This document shows positions 60,400 to 64,000 of a stretch of DNA of 64,000 nt, in pieces. A program made the translations under genes and the position numbers. This DNA is from Halopiger xanaduensis SH-6. GTDB lineage: Archaea > Halobacteriota > Halobacteria > Halobacteriales > Natrialbaceae. Where the stretch lies: the NCBI RefSeq assembly GCF_000217715.1, contig NC_015666.1, positions 62,001 to 126,000 of the forward strand, given 5' to 3'. The first letter of the stretch is position 1. Each line of letters starts with the position of its first letter. The notes below the pieces were generated by a model, which saw only the letters and a program-made list of their open reading frames with translations, was not told where the DNA came from and ran no database searches.

Positions 60400-60785
60400 A
60401 TGTCGCCGAATTGGCTTGCGTGAACTCGTCGCCCGGGAGCGATTGCGCCCAGTCGGCTTCGAGAACCGAGGGAAACGGGAGTGGATACCGAGAACGGAAC
60501 CGGAAACGAAACTCGAGACCGCAACCGAACGGAACGTGCCGAGACGTGGCGGCGCTCGATCGGTATCCGTGCCGATCGTCCCGCCGAACTGCGTCCCGCG
60601 CAGGACGCCGTCGGCCGTCTCCGTTTCCGTATCATGTCATCCCGTGCCGTGACGAACACGCTCCCAGGGCGGTTATCCTGGTCCGTGCGGGAAGATTCCA
60701 GGGAGAACCCGCTTACTCGAGGCTATTCTTTGCGTGGTATAAAAGCCTTCGCAAACAATAGGACGGTCGACCACGGAAAGCCCGT
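60400..60785. other. 386-base gap between aCPSF1 and the next gene
   Basis: Two divergent starts face each other over 386 bases. On the plus side 'tataaaa' at 60738-60744 is a clear TATA box for the gene at 60786. On the minus side no AT-rich core is at 25-35 bases before the aCPSF1 ATG, so its mRNA probably has a long leader. No open frame or tRNA is supported in the gap. Confidence 0.5.
60738..60744 (+). promoter_or_regulatory. TATA box of the gene at 60786
   Basis: 'tataaaa' lies 42-48 bases before the ATG, so a 15-20-base leader is expected, longer than for most genes here. No Shine-Dalgarno motif is visible in the leader. Confidence 0.6.
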
Positions 60786-61271
60786 ATGCGCCTGACACCG
60801 GACCGCGTCGCCGACGAACGGGAGTGGGTTCGCGGCCGCGCCGACCGCGTCGTGCCGCTCATCAACGACGTCCGAGACGATCTGGGCGAGATCTTCGAGA
60901 CGGACGTCGACCGCGTCTCCGAGCGCCAGTACAGAGCCGAGGTCGACGCCGTCTTCGCCGACGGCGACCTCGCGGTCAACGTCGCCGCGATGGTCGCAAT
61001 CCTGCGGGACCTCGACGTCGAGGGTGACTATCCCGGTTTCGTCGTCGACGAACTCCTCGGTCGCGAACTGGCCGCGACCGTCGCCGGGACCCAGCCCCTG
61101 CGGACGCTCGGCGAAGCGACCTTCCACTACGCTGACCTGCAGGTTCACGGTCGAGACGACGAGAACGCCGGCGTCGACGACCTCGAGGCGGCGCTCGCAG
61201 CGGGCTTTCAGGAGCGACTGCCGGGGTGGAACTGGACCGAACGGGGGAGTCCGTTCAGCGTCGAGCGGTAA
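60786..61271 (+). CDS. Haloarchaeal conserved-looking protein, unknown
   Basis: A 161-residue soluble protein that I do not recognise. It is mainly helical with acidic composition (E-R-E-W-V-R-G-R-A-D-R ... V-A-A-M-V-A-I-L-R-D-L-D-V) and a C-terminal W-N-W-T-E-R-G-S-P. There is one likely globular domain and no membrane helix or Cys motif. The gene stands alone behind a good promoter. Coding character is strong on the whole frame, and the first ATG is used. Confidence 0.72.
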   Translation: MRLTPDRVADEREWVRGRADRVVPLINDVRDDLGEIFETDVDRVSERQYRAEVDAVFADGDLAVNVAAMVAILRDLDVEGDYPGFVVDELLGRELAATVAGTQPLRTLGEATFHYADLQVHGRDDENAGVDDLEAALAAGFQERLPGWNWTERGSPFSVER

Positions 61272-61315
61272 CGATCGGATGAATCGACGCTCGAGAACCG
61301 AAAGAAAGTCGCGGG

Positions 61316-61903
61316 TTACTCGGCCGATTCGTTGCCCGACGCCGACGTGTTGTCGGCGTCCGACTCGTTGCCGCTGTCGGCGTCGGAATCGTTGGTTTCG
61401 TTGGCCGACTGCTGCTCCTGCTGTTGTTGCTGTTGTTCCGCGATCATCCGCTGTTGCTGGGCCCGTTGCTGTTCCTGTTGCACGAAGGCGTCGTACTGGT
61501 CGCCGGGATAGATGCCCCGGATATCGCCGTTGCGGAGGGAATCCATGATCGCGCTGTCGTCGCCGGTGACCTGAAGGAGACCGAACTCGGCTGCGGAGTC
61601 CTCGACCGAAATCCCTCGGTCGCTTGCGGTGTCTTCGAAGGCGGAGACGGCATCTTCGTTTAGCGCCTGTTGTTCGTCGAGCGCCTCCGTTCGGTTGAGT
61701 TCGCCGCTCTGGAGTTGCTCGTTGAGGCTCTCCAATTCCGCCTGTGGCGGCGAGACGGCGACGGTGACCGCACCGCCCGCGTCGCCGTTCGTCCCGTCGT
61801 CCGATTGGGTCAGCGATTCGAGCTGTGAACAGCCGGCGAGGGCCGCCGTGGTTCCGGTGCCGGTGAGCGCGAGAAAGCGACGGCGCGAGGGCAGATTCGA
61901 CAT
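61316..61903 (-). CDS. Tat lipoprotein with Gln-rich tail
   Basis: A 195-residue secreted protein. The N-terminus S-R-R-R-F-L-A-L-T-G ... L-A-G-C is a Tat signal with a lipobox Cys at about 25, so the mature protein is membrane-anchored outside the cell. The central part (V-A-V-S-P-P-Q-A-E-L ... D-R-G-I-S-V) looks helical. Residues about 140-165 are nearly all Q, followed by an N-, D-, E-, S-rich tail. I recognise no catalytic domain. A TATA box near 61935 supports the start. Confidence 0.75.
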   Translation of the reverse strand: MSNLPSRRRFLALTGTGTTAALAGCSQLESLTQSDDGTNGDAGGAVTVAVSPPQAELESLNEQLQSGELNRTEALDEQQALNEDAVSAFEDTASDRGISVEDSAAEFGLLQVTGDDSAIMDSLRNGDIRGIYPGDQYDAFVQQEQQRAQQQRMIAEQQQQQQEQQSANETNDSDADSGNESDADNTSASGNESAE

Positions 61904-61992
61904 CGTGTTTTTGGAACGCGGGCGGGACGGGAAATAAGCCTTGTTATCCGGAGGGTGCGCTCGAGCTGAGTGCCGTCGGGCGTCGTCGCGCC

Positions 61993-62000
61993 ACTTTTAT
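61993..62000 (+). promoter_or_regulatory. TATA box of nucS
   Basis: 'cttttatc' lies 25-32 bases before the GTG at 62025, giving the usual leaderless spacing and supporting the GTG start. Confidence 0.65.
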
Positions 62001-62024
62001 CCGCGCCCCCGCTAGCTGGACCCA

Positions 62025-62768
62025 GTGAGCGAGTTACCGGACAGTACCCGCGTCGAAACGCTCAAGCGACCCGCCCTCGCGGCGGCGCGTGAAACGATCG
62101 CAGACGGCATCGGGCGCGACGCCCTCGTGACCGTCTTCGGCCGCTGTACCGTCGACTACGAGGGGCGCGCCTCGAGCCGGCTCGAGGCGGGCGATCGCCA
62201 CGTCATGCTCAAACCCGACGGCGCGGCGCTGGTCCACACCGACGAGGGTCAGCAGCCGGTCAACTGGCAGCCGCCGGGCTGCGAGCACGACGTGTATCAG
62301 GAGGACGACCGGCTCGTCCTCGAGAGCGTGCGGTCGACGCCCGACGAGCGCCTCCGGGTCAGCTTCGGGACCGTCCTGCAGGTGTCGGCGTTCTCGGGCA
62401 CCGACGAGAACGACCTCGCGCTGGTCGGCACCGAGGAGGACCTCCGCGAGCACATTTTGGCGGAGCCGGACCTGCTCGAGCCCGGCTTCACGCCGCTGGC
62501 GACCGAGCGCGAGACGCCGGCGGGCGCCGTGGACATCTACGGCAAGGACTCCGCAGAGCGGACGGTCGTCGTCGAACTCAAGCGACGCCGCGTCGGTCCG
62601 GACGCCGTGAGCCAACTGCGGCGGTACGTCGACGCCTTAGAGCGCGATCTGCACGCTGACGCGACCGTTCGGGGGATTCTCGTCGCCCCGTCGGTCACGG
62701 ACCGCGCGGACCGACTGCTGGTCGAGCACGGGCTAGAGTTCGTCTCGCTCGAGCCGCCGGCGGAGTAG
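62025..62768 (+). CDS. nucS: Endonuclease NucS
   Basis: A 247-residue mismatch- or flap-specific endonuclease (EndoMS). The N-terminal half is the DNA-binding dimerisation domain (F-G-R-C-T-V-D-Y-E-G-R-A-S-S). The C-terminal RecB-like nuclease core has G-A-V-D-I-Y-G-K-D, V-V-V-E-L-K-R and Q-L-R-R-Y, with the catalytic Asp, Glu and Lys. NucS is the non-MutS mismatch repair nuclease in many archaea. No PCNA-interacting tail is obvious. The gene is single, with its own promoter. Confidence 0.93.
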   Translation: MSELPDSTRVETLKRPALAAARETIADGIGRDALVTVFGRCTVDYEGRASSRLEAGDRHVMLKPDGAALVHTDEGQQPVNWQPPGCEHDVYQEDDRLVLESVRSTPDERLRVSFGTVLQVSAFSGTDENDLALVGTEEDLREHILAEPDLLEPGFTPLATERETPAGAVDIYGKDSAERTVVVELKRRRVGPDAVSQLRRYVDALERDLHADATVRGILVAPSVTDRADRLLVEHGLEFVSLEPPAE

Positions 62769-62956
62769 ACCGGCACCGTTCTCCCCTTCTGCGGTGGCGC
62801 GGCAACTCACCGTCACCACGATAGCAGCACGATCGCTTTCATTTCGCCGCTCCTCGAGCATACGATACGGCCTCGGGAGTCCGTGCATCAACGCGCGTCT
62901 CGGTCAGAGTAAAGCGTAACGAACGGTCCGCGACGCCTCTCGAGCTGTCTTTCCGT

Positions 62957-63412
62957 TCAGGCCGGATACGCCCCCTCGAGCGTCGCCTGCGAGATTACGT
63001 GGCCCTCCATCGCGTCTCGGAGCTCGTCGGCATCGGGATCGTCGTCGAGCTCGAGCGTGTTATTCAGCGCGAAAACCGTGAACCGGTAGGTGTGCTCCCG
63101 ATCCGGGGGCTTCGGGCCGCCGTAGCCGGTCTCGCCGTAGTCGTTCGTCGCCTCGTACGCGCCGGCGTCGTCGGGGTCCCAGTTCTCCGGAATCTCCGTC
63201 TGTTCCGACGGAACGTTCCAGACGATCCAGTGCTCCCACACCTTGCCCGCCGGCTCGACCGCGTCCGGGTCGTCTACGATCAGCGCGAACGTCTCGGCCT
63301 CCTCCGGCGGATCCTCGATCTCGAGCGGCGGGTTGACGTTGTCCCGCTCGTAGCCGTAGCGGTCGGGAATCCGTTCGCCGTCGTCGAACGTGTCGCTGGT
63401 TAGGTCGGCCAT
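62957..63412 (-). CDS. PEBP-like (YbhB/YbcL family) protein
   Basis: A 151-residue Raf-kinase-inhibitor-like protein. The signature P-D-R-Y-G-Y-E-R-D-N-V-N-P-P-L-E is near residue 15, the ligand-pocket D-D-P-D-A at about 45 and W-E-H-W-I-V-W-N-V-P at 60. G-Y-G-G-P-K-P-P is the usual phosphate-binding loop. Known bacterial members have no clear role. I chose the Met preceding A-D-L-T over a GTG four codons earlier. The protein is cytosolic. Confidence 0.9.
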   Translation of the reverse strand: MADLTSDTFDDGERIPDRYGYERDNVNPPLEIEDPPEEAETFALIVDDPDAVEPAGKVWEHWIVWNVPSEQTEIPENWDPDDAGAYEATNDYGETGYGGPKPPDREHTYRFTVFALNNTLELDDDPDADELRDAMEGHVISQATLEGAYPA

Positions 63413-63696
63413 GAGCGTACTCACCTCGAGCGGACGGGCACCGCCGTCCTCGTCGCGATCGGGCCGTCCGCGACGACCCGCCGTCCCATCGTCTTACCGT
63501 CTCACTCGAGGGTTCGACGGCGAGCGGGAATAACCTTACAGTGGCTGCCCCGGTCGCTCGCAGGAGGACGGGTTCTCGAGTCACCGTCGTATCTGTCAGA
63601 AGGAATGCCGCGCCCGTCCTTTGAAGTGCGTCGTGACACCCAACAAATATTGGTTATACCACACGTCCGTTTGTGAACGGGACCGTATCGGCGAGC

Positions 63697-64000
63697 ATGG
63701 GCGACGAGCTATACGTCCGACGCTACCGGGCCGCGGACCGGGACCGCGTTCGCGAACTCCACGAAGCGGCCATGCGAGACGTCGGCGCCTACGCCGAAGA
63801 TAGGCCGGACGAAGATCTCGAGGCGATCCGGGAGACCTACCTCGAGGCCGGCGGCGCGTTCCTCGTGGGCGAGATCGACGCTCGGATCGTCGCGATAGGC
63901 GCGTTCCGGCCGCCGGGGGACGACCACTACCTCGAGCACTTCGTGGACCTGCCGGCGTCGGCCGTCGTGCTGACTCGCATGCGCGTCGAGCCCGAGCACC
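63697..64000 (+). CDS. GNAT-type acetyltransferase, cut by window end
   Basis: The first 101 codons of a protein starting M-G-D-E-L-Y-V-R-R-Y-R-A-A-D-R, with an acidic helix and A-F-L-V-G-E-I-D-A-R-I-V-A as a GNAT beta-strand pair. The last residues R-M-R-V-E-P-E-H lead into the acetyl-CoA-binding motif, which lies beyond the window. The 284 bases upstream have no gene; AT-rich 'tattggttatac' at about 63648-63660 is a plausible promoter. Confidence 0.8.
   Translation, partial: MGDELYVRRYRAADRDRVRELHEAAMRDVGAYAEDRPDEDLEAIRETYLEAGGAFLVGEIDARIVAIGAFRPPGDDHYLEHFVDLPASAVVLTRMRVEPEH

Noticed and set aside
61380-61490. Possible CRISPR or microsatellite in the repeat-rich tail of the Tat lipoprotein
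   Set aside because: The repeats are CAG/TTG-type codons for Gln, with no spacer pattern. It is a coding low-complexity region.

Overview
The window is a dense, high-GC stretch of chromosome from a halophilic archaeon of class Halobacteria. The evidence is strongly acidic proteins, AT-rich TATA boxes about 25-35 bases before many starts (so many mRNAs are probably leaderless), and lineage-typical genes: aCPSF1, GfcR, NucS, TFB, PriS/GINS, a halolysin-type protease, HTH-10 (Bat-like) and HalOD1 proteins. The gene set suggests the Natrialbales, but that is inference and not proven by the sequence. There is one tRNA gene (Val, CAC), no rRNA, no CRISPR array and no intact insertion sequence.

Layout. 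0-6.5 kb: moaA (cut by the window edge), an HTH-10 regulator, RtcB RNA ligase with its cofactor archease two genes away, a DoxX-like membrane protein and a GNAT acetyltransferase. 7-10 kb: a compact metal locus with a divergent winged-helix regulator carrying C-E-H-C, a CxxC metallochaperone, a P1B-type ATPase with an unusual CPG motif, and an FmdE-like protein. 10-16.7 kb: priS-GINS, a Bcp peroxiredoxin, an Lrp regulator behind two palindromic boxes, a HalOD1 protein, and Cdc48 overlapping a small Hsp20-like gene. 17-22.7 kb: TatD-like hydrolase, a DUF2150-type protein, a pilin-like surface protein with three tandem domains, HMG-CoA synthase. 22.9-28.5 kb: SafE-type membrane protein with a CcoI-like copper ATPase, AI-2E-type permease, DUF2270-type protein. 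28.6-33.6 kb: gcvPA-gcvPB, a small zinc-ribbon protein, cobalamin adenosyltransferase and two regulators.

34-35 kb differs from the rest: the tRNA-Val gene is followed by a damaged copy of its own 3' end, inverted repeats and an AT-rich stretch with one foreign-looking membrane ORF, which looks like an integration scar. 35-46 kb holds small hypotheticals, RNase HI, TFB, GfcR, two HAD proteins, an HTH-10 gene coupled to a short upstream ORF, PanB, an alpha/beta hydrolase and a NYN-domain protein. 46-53 kb: Tat-exported subtilase, gcvT-gcvH, a GIDE-like membrane protein, a COG1709-type regulator and a CinA-type protein. 53.5-57.7 kb: a four-gene polyamine-type ABC importer. 57.7-64 kb: a half-size EamA protein, a hairpin cluster beside aCPSF1, a Tat lipoprotein, NucS, a PEBP-like protein and a GNAT gene cut by the window end.

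Shared pathways: all glycine cleavage genes except the lipoamide dehydrogenase are here, in two separate operons; RtcB and archease serve tRNA splicing or RNA repair; two different metal ATPase loci lie 14 kb apart. The best candidates for an undescribed system are the CPG-ATPase/FmdE-like/C-E-H-C regulator locus (7.06-9.98 kb), and, less strongly, the pilin-like three-domain surface protein and the GIDE-like protein. No database search was possible, so family names rest on motif recognition.
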